From Taxillus chinensis (Eukaryota; Streptophyta; Magnoliopsida; Santalales; Loranthaceae): a stretch of 64,000 nucleotides of DNA. The notes below the pieces were generated by a model. The model saw only the letters and a list, made by a program, of their open reading frames with translations, made no database searches and had not been told where the DNA came from. Location: NCBI GenBank assembly GCA_023512835.1, contig CM042084.1:11776842-11840841 (forward strand), read 5' to 3'. The position numbers and the translations under genes were made by a program. Positions 45,853-57,073 of this stretch are shown piece by piece (the first letter of the stretch is position 1; the number at the start of each line of letters is the position of its first letter).

Positions 45853-48800
45853 ATATATATTTATATGTAGTATGCGTGCACGTGCTAAGACTTTAACAGT
45901 TCTTGTTATGTTGACCATTGCAATGTTTTGCATTTTTCACTTTTGGATATTATGTACTCATGGTATTGAATAATTCTTAAATCAGTTAGATGCAACATGC
46001 TCCAAAATCACATGCGCATACATTTTTGGAAGGGGAGAAAGCTGTTAAAGATTACTTCATATAAGTACTGATATATATATATATATATATATAGGGCAAT
46101 GCTAGGTACAATCGGGATTGGGTAATCTTTGGGTAATTGTGACGATGTGGCAGCCTATCAATTCATCGGAAGGGGGAGAAAAAAAGAAAAGAAAAGATCA
46201 TAGCCATCCAATCCCTCACGATTACGCGAAGATGCCGTGAGCCGGTTGCATAAATATTTATTCATATATATTTATTTCTAGAGAAACAGCTAGTGATTTA
46301 CAAACTACAGTATTATTTCCTAATCAAAGGCTAACTTTTTTCTTTGTAACTAGTTAATCGAGGTTTCCTGTCTATTAATGACTAGTTACTCAGGCATGTT
46401 TTTCTATTAAATGCTTATATTTACTGCAAATTTAGAAAATATTTTCAATTACGGTACACTTTAATATATTTTGATCTGTTGCATCTAAGTTGTCATATTT
46501 TAATCAGGGGATTCTTGCTGATATCCTAGAACCAATAATGGGGAAAGGGCTTATTCCTGCTGACCCTGAAACTTGGAAGCAGAGGAGACGAGGTGAGAGA
46601 GTAACTGCTATGTATTCAATATCTTAAAGAAGCTTTTAAGTTCATGAATTACCTCTCAAAGTATGGCTAATTATATCAATCAAAAGTTATAGGTAATTGT
46701 AGCTTTTTGTGGCTATATACCAATATGTGCATATTCTGTAGCATTTGAAAATACTCTGCACCGTATAATTCTTAATACTTTTTCCACTAAAAAAATTCCT
46801 AATACTTTTTTCTGATCCAATATTGCAATTATAATATTCCTAAATGAGTTTTTGGATGATTATGATAATAGACTAACGTTTTGTAATTATATTGTGAATA
46901 GATATCGTAATATTTTGGGCACAGAAACATTATTGTCTATTTGTTAGGAAATGGTAATACATGTTTATAGTTTCTATATTTTTATTTTAGTTTTCCATGA
47001 TTTCTCCTTCAATATGTTATCAAATTTTTTGCAGTTATTGCTCCTGGATTCCATGCATTATACTTAGAAGCTATGGTCAAAATATTTACTGATTGTTCTG
47101 AAAAATGTGTAAGAAAATTTGAGAAACTTCTTCAAGAGGAGAATTTGCCTGCAAGTAAGACGATTGAGTTGGATCTAGAAGCTGAATTTTCAAATTTGGC
47201 TCTAGATATTATTGGGCTTGGCGTCTTCAACTATGACTTTGGTTCTGTTACAAAAGAATCTCCTGTAATTCAAGTATGTTAAGTTAAGACAAATATAACT
47301 TTAGTACTTTTTTTTTGTAGCATTGGTGTTCTCGAGTCCATATGATGTTTTTCCATGGAGTAACTAAATCACCTATGGTGGACTGGTGGTGTGATCACCT
47401 CCATTTAAGCCCAACTGTGAGATTTAAGAATTTTCCTCCAAATGAATAAAGGGTATGCATGCTTTTGCTTTATTGTTATGGTCCAAACCTTAGTACCTTT
47501 ACTCACTCAAGGACGTAGGCTACTGTACTTTTAGATCAAAACCTGAAATGTATAGTATGTATGTGATTCCTTGTTTAAGGTTTGACACCATATAAGTAAA
47601 GTCGGTGCTTCCAAAATATTTGTGGGTTGTTACCCTGACTTTGGCAACAAAAACTGTAATAATTGACTTCAAGTTTTACTGATTTTTTCCTAGCAATGTT
47701 ATGATGCAAAGTCATTCATTTTAATATTGTGCAGTATCATATTACAGGCAGTATATGGAACTCTTTTTGAAGCTGAGCATAGATCAACGTTTTATATCCC
47801 TTATTGGAAAATTCCTCTGGTAAGTTGGATAGTACCTAGGCAGCGGAAGTTCCGAAATGACCTCAAGGTTATCAATGACTGCCTTGACAAACTCATCAAG
47901 AATGCAAATGAAACCAGACAGGTAAGAGTGGGAATGAAGGAATCAAAGTGTGTGTGCACGTGTGTGTATGTGTACTCCTTTTTAGAGCTCCTTCAATATC
48001 TTTTTATGTGCCAATAGATGATATTACACATGTATCAGCATGGGAGAACGTGATCTGTAATGGCTGTGGTGGTTACTATGAATTATTTCTACAGACAGCT
48101 AGTGATGCTATTTAGCACATTCCTATTAAACAACTATCTAGAATATCATGATTAATATAAACAGAAAAAAAATGGAACAAAAATAGTGATAGTTACTTAA
48201 TCTAGAAAAATAAAAAAAATGGTTAGATAATAATGAGTTGATGGAAAATTAGTAATGTATTGTGTGTGTGTTGAAAGAGTTATGGAGTGGGAAGAATCTC
48301 CTAAGTTCCCATTTTGGGAAGCACTAATTTGGTAAGTTTTGTATGGACATCTAGTGCTGGTGTAATGTAGTTGCTCTTTCACTAAAACTTATTCAGGAAA
48401 TTGCTTTTTTCAGCCAACAGATTATATACAGTTAAATTAAATGTCAAAAGTTTATTCTAACTACATAATGAATTTGTCAGGAAACAGATGTCGAGAAATT
48501 GCAACAACGAGACTATGTAAATCTTAAGGTGGGATCCAAAAAAGTATTGTCTCAATTTCAGTGTTTTAGTACCTGTGAAGACAGTAGTTTCATCTAAAAA
48601 ATTGTCACCAAACTTATAATGCTGTCATAAATCTTGGCATCACATTTTTTTTTTCAGGATGCAAGTCTTTTACGATTTTTAGTTGATATGCGAGGGGCTG
48701 ATGCGGATGATCATCAGGTAAAAATTCGTGTTTTCCTTTTGTAATTTTTTCTGGGAAAAAGTTCCTTTTCTGTGATTTTTTTGGTTGCTTTTTTAATCAC

Positions 48801-50094
48801 ATATTTACTATTGTCTAAATTATTAGTTTTTATATCTCATTTGTATATGCTTATTGTCTATTAATGCCTTCCATTTCTACTTGCAATGGACCAATAGCAC
48901 ATCTCTGCGGCTATGCTCATATGCATGTTTTTGGGTCCCAATATCAAGTTTAATGTTTAATGTCTTGTTGAGTCAATTATTATATTTTCAAGCATTTGAC
49001 AAATGTAGAAAAAGGTTGAAACAGATGGAAGTATCACCTCTTGGGAGCTTCATAACATATATAGATACAAATTAGGGTTACAAGTTGATGTGTATTTATA
49101 AATCATGTCACTAACAGAATAAAATATAAACTAAGTAAAATGTGAAATGATAATTCTCTTATCAATAAGTTTATAACTATAAGACCCGGTGAGATATATA
49201 TATATATATATATAGCCTTCAGTATCATGCTTATTTTTGTGGGATTTATTTTGCAGTTAAGGGATGACCTGATGACAATGCTTATTGCTGGCCATGAAAC
49301 AACTGCTGCAGTTCTTACTTGGGCTACTTTTCTACTTGCACAAGTATAGTTCTATTTGACTGACTTTTGGACATAATCTTAATTACTATGTATGTGCTGT
49401 TTATTTTGGTAAAAAAAATCTCTGCTCCCAGAAACTGTAGTCATTCAAAAATATGTAAGTTCTGATCTTGCAGAATCCCTCAAAAATGCGGAAAGCTCAA
49501 GCAGAAATTGATTCAGTGCTTGGCCATGGACGAACTACTTTTGAATCAATCCAAAAATTGGAGTAGGTCACTAAATCATTTACCTATAGAAATATTTATT
49601 ACATGTGATTTTAGCTGCTATATATGTTGGAGCTCCATATTGTTATGCCTTAGATACTGCAGCCTTCCCATTTTCATCTTATTATTTAGTATCGTTGAAT
49701 AGACCAGAGTCATACTGGATATTTCTGTTTCCTTAATCATGTTGAATTGTTGTACTTTATATGTTGATTGTGCATATTATCAGGCTACAACATTCATAAG
49801 CCATCACCTACAGGTATGATTAGGCTTTTGTAGTCACCCATGGTTTGCATTTTTTTTCTTTTTTAAAAAATTCAATTACGTATGCTGACTATGAGACAGT
49901 GATGTTCATAATTCACCATCTTCAACAATACAATAGCCTTTCACCAAAAACTTTCCTTTATTACATTTATTATGTATACAGTATACTATTAGGCCGGCTG
50001 CAGGGGGGAGTGAGAAGAAGCTTAGGAGAGATTGTGGGATAGAGAGGACCTACTTTCTCTGGTAACTATGACAGTCTTCGACAATGTGTGCATT

Positions 50095-50127
<33 letters not shown>

Positions 50128-53100
50128 GGGGTTTCCAAGAAGGAAGAACTACCTTTTTCACACTACCCACTACATGAAATAACTACCCATTAATTACCCA
50201 TTATTCCACTACAAGAAGAAAGTTTCCATCTTTTCTTCGTTCTTATGAATCATTCTACCGCCGTTGTCACTGAAGTAGCTTTTCTCCGAGTGGAAACAAA
50301 GACCTTTTTCGTGTCTCTGTTGTCGCTTGTTAAGGTTGAATGACGGGATAGGCGGTGGGCGTGAGGGTGTCGTAGTAGATAGACATGGAGTTATGTTTGA
50401 GGTGTCAATGAGCTGTGTAAATGTGTTGGGTTTTTGGCTTTTGTGTAATATCGCCTTTGCTTCAAACTCTAGGGCTAAAGACACGGCCTTGTAGACGGAA
50501 TGTAGTTTATGAATATGCACTTTCGCTTTTAATTCTTCCTTTAAATCAGTCATAAATACTCCCAAAATAGCGTTTTCTGGCCAATCAGCAACCCTAGCCA
50601 CCCTTCTTGCAAACTCCAACCGATACTCAGCCACCGTACTAGATTGTTTGATGGAACACAAGGCTTTATCAGGATGTTGAAACTTAGGAGGGCCGTAGCT
50701 CTCTTGAAATAATTGCACCAAGTCTTCCCAATGCACCAATTCTTGCTCTCCTGTGGCCCAGGCGTAAAGATCCGAGGCGTCTCCCTCCAAGTGCATCACT
50801 GCGACTTCAACCTTCGAGTTGCCAACAATTTCAAAGTAATGGAAATATTTTTCCTCCTTGAGAGTCCAACCACGTGGATCACCACCCTCGAATTTGAGAA
50901 AATCAATTTTTGCTCGAGTTTTTCGAAACAATGGCAAAGGTGTGTTGCCGTCGGCTTTTGAATCATCCCACCAAGGAGGTCGTGGACGATCGTAGGGGTA
51001 CTTGCATCAATTCTTAGCGTCACTCCGCCAAGACACTTCAGGCACGACATCAAGGGATGGTTGTTGCAAGATGGCTCAGAACTGTGTTTCCAAGGATGTA
51101 ACCTTGGCCGCCAGGCCATCAAGTAGTTCAAGACGTGTCACAATAGTTGACAATTGTTTATGTATGTCTAGAACATCAGGGGGAATGAGATCTAATGGAT
51201 TAAGGATGGATACGTCGGTGGAGGATTGTGATAGCTATGTGGGTTGGTCGGTATGGGAAGTACGTGTTTTGGCCATGAAGACTGTTGGCTCGATACTAAG
51301 TGATAAGGACCACTCTAGCCAGAATCTAGCAAGAGGAAGATTTGTAGGAAAGTCCCAAAGACTCTTTTTTAATTTAATTCAAAACAAGACATGCTTTACA
51401 ATGAAAAAGATATGACTATATATAACCTTACAAATACTCACCCCACTAACCCATGACTCCCATAAATTACCCATAACACCCATTATATAAAATTACTACC
51501 CACTACATGAAATAACTATCCATTAATTACCCATTATTCCACTACAAGAAATAACTATTCATTACATAAATTAATTGCCCATTAACTATCCATTAAATCA
51601 TAAAAATTAAATTAAATCTCTAAAAGAGGTGGAACCGTATCATTTTCTAACATGGGTCATATTGTGACCCTAGAAACATCTGTCAGCTTTCTCATATTAT
51701 GTTTTGTTAAGAGTTCATAGGACTCCAATCTAAAATCAGTTAGCAGTAGGCAGGGTTAGTGCAGGATCTTATTAATCACTTGCAAGGCTAGATAATTTTC
51801 AGTGTAGGATTATAGATCTCAAAACGTTCCCTCGCGTGTAACATATTATTGAGACAAACGCGTGGACAATATTGAGTGATGTAGAGCATATGTATCCCTC
51901 ACATGATTAAGGTGGAATACATAACTTGTTCTGATATAATATGAGAGTCCATAAACTTTCATCCCCAAAAAAAAAAAAACTTTCATCCCAAAATCAATTG
52001 GGAGTGGAGTTACCACAAGATCTTATTAATCAATTATAAGCCTAGATAATTTCCAATGTAAAGTTATAAATCTCAATATGTTTTCTATAAACAAGCTTAC
52101 AGACATTCATTTTACTGAATCTCATACTATTTTCAATGCATTGTAGCTCAACTAGCATTCAAAGTACTTTGTATCAAGCTTCAAACTATTGTGATAGTGT
52201 TATTTCTTATTTGAGTTTAAAACCACGTATGCCTGTTCAAAAAATTTTTGGTGACTTCGATTTTTTCATAGCAAACCTACTATTGGTTGAGGATTTACTG
52301 CATGGAATGTCTCAATTGTTGTGGAAGCAACACCTCACAGGTTGCCTGTTTTCAGGTACATTAGACTTATAGTTGTAGAAGCTCTTCGGCTGTATCCACA
52401 ACCGCCATTGCTCATTAGACGTGCACTTAAACCAGACGTGTTGCCAGGTAATGCTTCCAGTCGATAATTTTAATTCAACAAATAAGTTCAGATTATATGC
52501 TATTTTCTGGGATTTCTTATTTTTTCCCCTCTGCTTGTTCAAGTTTATCGTCTTTCCATACTAGCTAGCATGACTGTTTCTTCTGTTAGCTGGGATAACT
52601 TGTAATGTCTTTCAGGAGGTTATAAGGGTGTCAAAGATGGATATGCCATCCCTGCCGGGACAGATATCTTTGTCTCTGTGAGTAGATCTATCCCTTTCCC
52701 CTTGTGCCTATATTTCAGCTCGTACTTAGCTTTTCCTTCTACCTCTGTTTCCCAGGTATACAACCTTCACAGATCCCCATATTTCTGGGACAATCCGCAT
52801 GATTTTGAACCGGAGAGATTTCTAGTGCAGAGGAAGAGCGAGGGCATCAAAGGATGGGCTGGCTTTGATCCATCTCGAAGCCCTGGTGCATTGTACCCAA
52901 ATGAGGTAACTTGCCAATACCATGAGTTACGCATTCTTCACTTCCATGGCTTCCCTTATTTTGCTAGGATGGAAGGTGATGGATTGATTGTATGGTGCCT
53001 CCCAATAACAATGCTAGGTCCTTTCTGATTTTGCGTTCTTACCTTTTGGCGGGGGTGCGAGAAAATGTGTGGGAGACCAGTTTGCTCTGATGGAATCAAC

Positions 53101-53233
53101 CGTGGCATTGGCTATGTTGCTGCAGAAATTTGACGTGGAGCTGAAAGGGTCTCCAGAGTCCGTGGAGCTTGTGACTGGGGCTACCATTCATACTAAGAAT
53201 GGTCTTTGGTGCAAATTGAGGAAGAGATTCTAG
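44355..53233 (+). CDS. CYP97B: Cytochrome P450 CYP97B, 14 exons, intact
   Basis: Exons: 44355-44488, 45330-45519, 45691-45798, 46508-46592, 47035-47273, 47748-47921, 48481-48528, 48658-48717, 49257-49343, 49474-49562, 52356-52447, 52616-52677, 52756-52905, 53018-53233; 1734 bp, 577 residues, no stop or frameshift. Length and sequence ([32 protein letters not shown]) fit plant CYP97B. P450 signatures: I-helix AGHETT (357-362), EALR (413-416), PERF (475-478) and heme loop [11 protein letters not shown] with ligand Cys523. The first 45 residues are Ser/Ala-rich and lack acids apart from one Asp, as in a plastid transit peptide. CYP97 enzymes hydroxylate carotenoid rings in plastids; CYP97A and CYP97C make lutein, and the role of CYP97B is less settled. 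All introns are GT-AG except intron 3 (GC-AG). Intron 10 (2.8 kb) contains a gypsy fragment, and intron 1 a tandem duplication. Confidence 0.95.
44524..45073 (+). repeat. Tandem duplication within CYP97B intron 1
   Basis: Two copies with a 268-bp offset (44524-44791 and 44792 to about 45073). Both begin tacagatgtgaagaaattta and share gccgtgtttggcagcatgga, tataagattagaaccaaagt and tgggttgtgaaatttgcttg (with ttac in copy 1), ending in aggcccat. Divergence and small indels show it is not recent. Both copies lie inside the intron and leave the splice sites alone. Confidence 0.88.
45799..46507 (+). other. CYP97B intron 3 with GC donor
   Basis: The coding sequence ...FSYDK ends at 45798 with ACAAG, followed by GCATGC; the next exon (GILADIL...) starts after AATCAG at 46507. 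No GT placed nearby keeps the conserved YDKGILA junction, so this is a GC-AG intron. It also holds a (CT)n run at about 45821-45850 and a (TA)n run at about 46072-46094 followed by agggcaatgctaggtac, a word often seen at MITE ends. Confidence 0.85.
50162..51652 (-). mobile_element. Truncated gypsy element inside CYP97B intron 10
   Basis: Inverted relative to the gene. The 5' LTR is 51301-51652 (plus strand TGATAAGG...TTCTAACA, 352 bp). A primer-site-like sequence GGCTCGATACTAAG abuts it at 51287-51300. Gag follows on the minus strand (50209-50937). At 50162-50217 the gag end runs straight into a 55-bp copy of LTR sequence (match at 51495-51549, one or two differences), so protease, pol and most of the 3' LTR are missing. 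No target duplication could be recognised. It lies well away from the splice sites at 49562 and 52356. Confidence 0.78.
50209..50937 (-). pseudogene. Gypsy gag fragment (retrotransposon Gag domain)
   Basis: A 242-residue open frame from 50937: [20 protein letters not shown] with [14 protein letters not shown], then [35 protein letters not shown] and [20 protein letters not shown], then [18 protein letters not shown]. This is the capsid part of plant Ty3/gypsy gag, probably a chromovirus lineage. The end [11 protein letters not shown] is a decayed zinc-knuckle start (CFxCxxKY in relatives). The N-terminal part upstream of 50937 continues in other frames up to about 51260. Confidence 0.8.
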
Positions 53234-53689
53234 TAGTGCCAACAATGCAACTTGAATGACTAGTGGTAAGCATTGTAGGTAATGCTGCGTGATTTGGCTT
53301 GGCTGCCGTGGGTCTCATCTTAAATCCGATATGGATGCTTTGTGTACTTTAAATTCTGTGATTACGAACTTTTTTTTTTTAGTACATCAATGAAAGTTGG
53401 TAAAATTTGCATGTTTTGACGTAGCCAACATCGACCCTCAATGTGTTCTAAAGCTCTCATCAATATCCAAAAATATTTGCTGATGTTGGCATGCTGTTGC
53501 TTTTGTCGTTTCATGGCGACTAAATTGCAAGAAAAATTTATTTGCATGCCAACAACTGCATTTGATTCATTTTATTTTATTTAAACAGACCAATGTCACC
53601 CGTGGGAACTGTATTCCAGCTACAGCAACTCAACTGCGGACGTACTGTTGTTACTTATTTAGAATTTGCCGGAGATTAAACTTAGCATA
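53234..53689. other. 3' flank of CYP97B
   Basis: Probably includes the 3' untranslated region. No clear AATAAA signal stands out; a poly-T run lies at 53370-53380. No other gene seen. Confidence 0.4.
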
Positions 53690-53880
53690 TCATTGTAAAA
53701 ATTTGAATAATTTTGATATTAAATTAATATTTATTTTAAAAATTAACTATTAAATTTTATAGATTAATATATTTACAAATAAAATTTTTATGATATATTT
53801 AGTATGAATATTTAATCTAATAATTAATTTTTAAAATTAATATCAATTTAATATTAAATTATTCATATTTTTACGGTGTT
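53690..53880. mobile_element. Small inverted-repeat (foldback) element
   Basis: The left arm (about 53690-53755, starting cattgtaaaaatttgaata) and right arm (about 53812-53880, ending attcatatttttacggtg) are reverse complements over about 65 bp with scattered mismatches, separated by a 55-bp AT-rich loop. No ORF. Structure and size fit a MITE; the superfamily cannot be decided because no target duplication is evident. Confidence 0.7.
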
Positions 53881-54212
53881 AAGTCAAGTTTGATTTCGGA
53901 CTCCTTGTTCTTCATGACTCATATTCTATCTTTTAAAAGGTGGGGATTTCCAATAATAAAAATAGAAACATGACTGCAAAAATAAATTTAACAGGCCGAA
54001 AGGTCTACACAAACCAAAGGACCAGCCTACACATTAGTTTAAATTTGTATCATTTATTAAATAATCAAATAACATATAATTAAATATTACACGATTAAAT
54101 TTGTATTATTTAATTATCAAAATTAATGATTTTAATATACTTTTTGAACTTATATTATTAAAATATTTAAATTTAAATAATAAATAAAATTATTTAAAGT
54201 TAAATAGAAAAA
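53881..54212. other. AT-rich segment, no gene seen
   Basis: Empty AT-rich DNA between the foldback element and the MULE-like element. Confidence 0.5.
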
Positions 54213-55160
54213 AGATATAACTTACCTCCAACTCAGGTTGGAGGAAATTTCTTTAACTTAATGACGTGTCAGCATTTAAGTATGATACGTGTTAATTTTT
54301 AAATTTTACTTTAATGTCTTTCTCTCATTTTCTCTCTCTCTCATTCTTGCTCCTTGTCAGCCATTAAATACTTTACTTTTTAAAAATATTATTCTAATTA
54401 CACATTAATTTCACATTAATTTTTTCTCTCATTTTCTCTCTCTTCTACCGGATTTGAGCCATGAATTGTGTGTTGGCGGCCTCACCCTCATCTCCTTTGT
54501 CCCAGTTCACCTATTACACTTTGCAAATCTTGCCCGCCTGGTGAGGAAACGGTGTCACATCTGACCGGACCCGGTTCATGGCCCCTCCGTATGGGTTCAG
54601 TACTAGCCCCGTCTTCCCCAACTCCACCATCTTCTTCCACAACGACTCCAACCTTGACTTGGATATGGGTGTCCGGAGGTAGTCGGATTTCCTTTTTGAG
54701 GAAGGTCGCCCGTGACGGTCTCCGCCATGGGTACAAGGTTGACCTTGTACAACAGGACCACCCAGAAGCTCGCACCACCGCCGTCTTGGATCACCCAGAA
54801 GAGATCCTCTCCCATGCCCCACCGGTCTAGAACTCTCCCCTTGGCGTCCAAGACCTGCGCATCCACTATGTTGTCCGCTGACAACCTATACTTCTTCAGC
54901 ATGTTGCCATACCTGCCGCCGACAATTAATGTGAAATTAATGTGAGAAAAGAATAATGTATAATTAATGTATAATTAGAACAATATTTTAAAAAAAGTAA
55001 AGTGTTATAATGGCTGACAGATGAGCAAGGAACAAAGAGAGAAAATGAGAAAAAGAAATTAAAGTAAAATTTAAAAATTAACACATGTCAGGCTTAGCTG
55101 CTGACACATCATTGGGTAGAATGAACTTCCTCCAACTCGGGTTGGAAGCAAGTTCTGTCC
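54213..55160. mobile_element. Pack-MULE-like element with captured gene fragments
   Basis: Long inverted arms: left about 54213-54440, right about 54923-55160, reverse-complementary over some 220 bp with moderate divergence. Both outer ends carry a small palindrome of the form CCTCCAACTC...GGTTGGAGG. The arms enclose 480 bp of much higher GC content that encodes pieces of a berberine-bridge-enzyme-like protein (see 54455-54922). Long TIRs plus a captured host-gene fragment and no transposase is the definition of a Pack-MULE. I could not settle the outer ends to the base and see no 9-bp duplication. Confidence 0.75.
54455..54922 (-). pseudogene. Berberine-bridge-enzyme-like gene fragments, internally deleted
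   Basis: Minus strand. The first piece (54922 to about 54705) reads GGRYGNMLKKYRLSADNIVD, AQVLDAKGRVLDR, MGEDLFWVIQDGGGASFWVV and KVNLVPMAETVT, the FAD-binding domain of plant reticuline-oxidase/BBE-like proteins. It joins in another frame to SDYLRTPISKSRLESLWKKM, then GLVLNPYGGAMNRVRSDVTP and FPHQAGKICKV (about 54705-54525), part of the BBE C-terminal domain, and ends near VNWDKGDEGEAAN (54455-54495). Roughly 150 residues normally between the blocks are missing. The parent enzymes are secreted FAD oxidases of sugars, monolignols or alkaloids; this fragment cannot encode one. No parent gene lies in the window. Confidence 0.82.
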
Positions 55161-55273
55161 AAAATATATGAATAAGAGTATAAGAGAAAATTCAAAATCT
55201 TTTAGTATGTATTTTGGTTTATGATTTAAAATGAAATTTATTATCTAAATTAAGAATTTTGAAAACTATGCTA

Positions 55274-55426
55274 TGGTAAGAGTTGTAAAATATAGCAGAG
55301 GAAGAAGACGATGAAACAGATAAATCGAAAGAGAATTTTCATTAAAAGAATCTAAATGTTCATTGATGAGTCAACATGTATTTATAAGCACTTAATGTCT
55401 TAAAAAACTATTCTACCCCTAATACA
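55274..55426 (-). repeat. 3' LTR of the truncated copia element
   Basis: 153 bp with TG...CA ends (TGGTAAGAGTTG, CCCCTAATACA). Placed by the adjoining polypurine tract TCCCCGCAAGATGG (55427-55440, read on the minus strand). No second copy in the window. Confidence 0.7.
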
Positions 55427-57073
55427 TCCCCGCAAGATGGCATGTATGGATTTGTCACTGCTATCTTAGTCAAAAGCGAAATAAACTTCGCAGATGGTAA
55501 TGGTTTTGTGAACAGATCTGCCAATTGGTGTTGTGAGCTAATTGACATCAATTTTATATCACCCAATGTCGCCTTATCACGAACGAAGTGGTAATCTATT
55601 TCTATACGTTTCATCCGTTCATGGAAGGTGAGATTGGAGGCTATGTTAATTATCACTTGGTTGTCGCAGAAGAGTAAGGTTGGGGTGGAAACGGGCATTT
55701 GGAAGTCACGTAATAGTTATTGAAACCAAATAATCTCTGTAGTAGTGGCGGTTATAGCCCGATATTCTGCCTCGGTAGAGGATCGAGAGACAGTGTTCTA
55801 CTTATTCGCCTTCCATGATACGAGTGAGTTGCCGAGAAAGATGCAATAGCCAGTGGTTGAATGACATGTGTCAGAACATGATGCCCAGTTTGCATCAAAG
55901 AAAGCTCGCAATTGAGTAGAGGACTTGGCATAAAAAAAGAGACCCTGTCTAGGATGTCCTTTGAGATATTGGAGAAGGTGGTTGGCTGTTTGAATATGAG
56001 AAGTACGAGTTTTTGCTAGAAATTGAGTAAGTTTATTAACACCAAAGCATATATCCGGTCAGGATAATAAGGTTAAATATAGGAATTTCCCGATCAGCCA
56101 ACGATAGGAGGAAAAATCAGTATCAGATAATAGGTCACCATCTGATGTAGAAAGACATATTGTTAGATCCATGGGTGTCGTTGTGGGTTTGCAAGCAAGG
56201 TAACCCATTGCTTCTAATAATTACAAAGTGAAGTGCATCTGAGATAAAAATATGCCATCAGTTTGAGTCATGATCTCCAAACCAAGAAAATACTTAAGAG
56301 AGCCCAGGTCTTTTAATTTAAAAAGATCATGAAGTTGATGTTTGAGAGTTCTAATGGCAGAGATGGAAAAACCAGTGATGATTATGTCATCAACATACAC
56401 AAGAAGTGCTAAGAAAGTATTACAAGTTCCTCTGGTGAAAAGAGAATAATAAGCTTTTGATTGAAAAAAATCCAACTATATATATGATGGCGTGGGAGAA
56501 CTTGAGGTACTACTGCCCTGATGCTTATTCAAGGCCAAATATGGATTTGTTGAGTCAATAAGCAAGTCTTGTTGCTAAATTTTGTTGGGAGGGGCATGGC
56601 CACAGGTGATAATTAGGGGGAGGTCCATCTACACTTCCTTAAAGAAATTCCCATGAAGAGATGCATTATTGATGTTTAGGTGTAAAAGACACCATTGTTA
56701 GGCGACAACAATAGCAAGCAATGCTTTCCCTGTAACCAATTTTACCAAAGGAGAGTAAGTGTCAGAAAAATCAATTCTTCTTGTTGTGTATATCCTTTGA
56801 CAACTAGACGTGTCTTGTAATGCTCAACTGAACCATTTACATCATACTTGATTCTATATGTCCATCTACATCCAACGGTGTGCTTGCTTGAAGGTAAAGT
56901 AACCATTGTCCATGTGTTGTTGGTTGCCATAGCATTCTGTTCATCATCCATTGCTTTGCACTAAGCCTCTGATTTTGTGGCTTCTTGGTAGGTTTGGGGT
57001 TCCTAATGGGAAGAATTGGTAAGAACAAAGTGGTGATGTGATGCTGGTAAGGATGTGTAATCACGATAAATTT
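55427..57073 (-). pseudogene. Copia RT and RNase H remnants
   Basis: Minus strand, in order: EPQTYQEA and KAMDDEQNAMATNNTWTMVT (near 56950), [40 protein letters not shown] followed by DIIITG (near 56430), [14 protein letters not shown], then RNase H ending LFCDNQVIINIASN, HFVRDKATLGDI and LADLFTKPLPS (55408-55698). The YVDD active site is present. Stops and frameshifts are frequent (near 56220, 56480, 56740 and 55700). Confidence 0.85.

Noticed and set aside
52136..52372. Plus-strand 78-codon frame as an extra CYP97B exon
   Set aside because: It lies in intron 10; the P450 reading joins 49562 to 52356 directly with the conserved KLEYIRL sequence and needs no extra exon.
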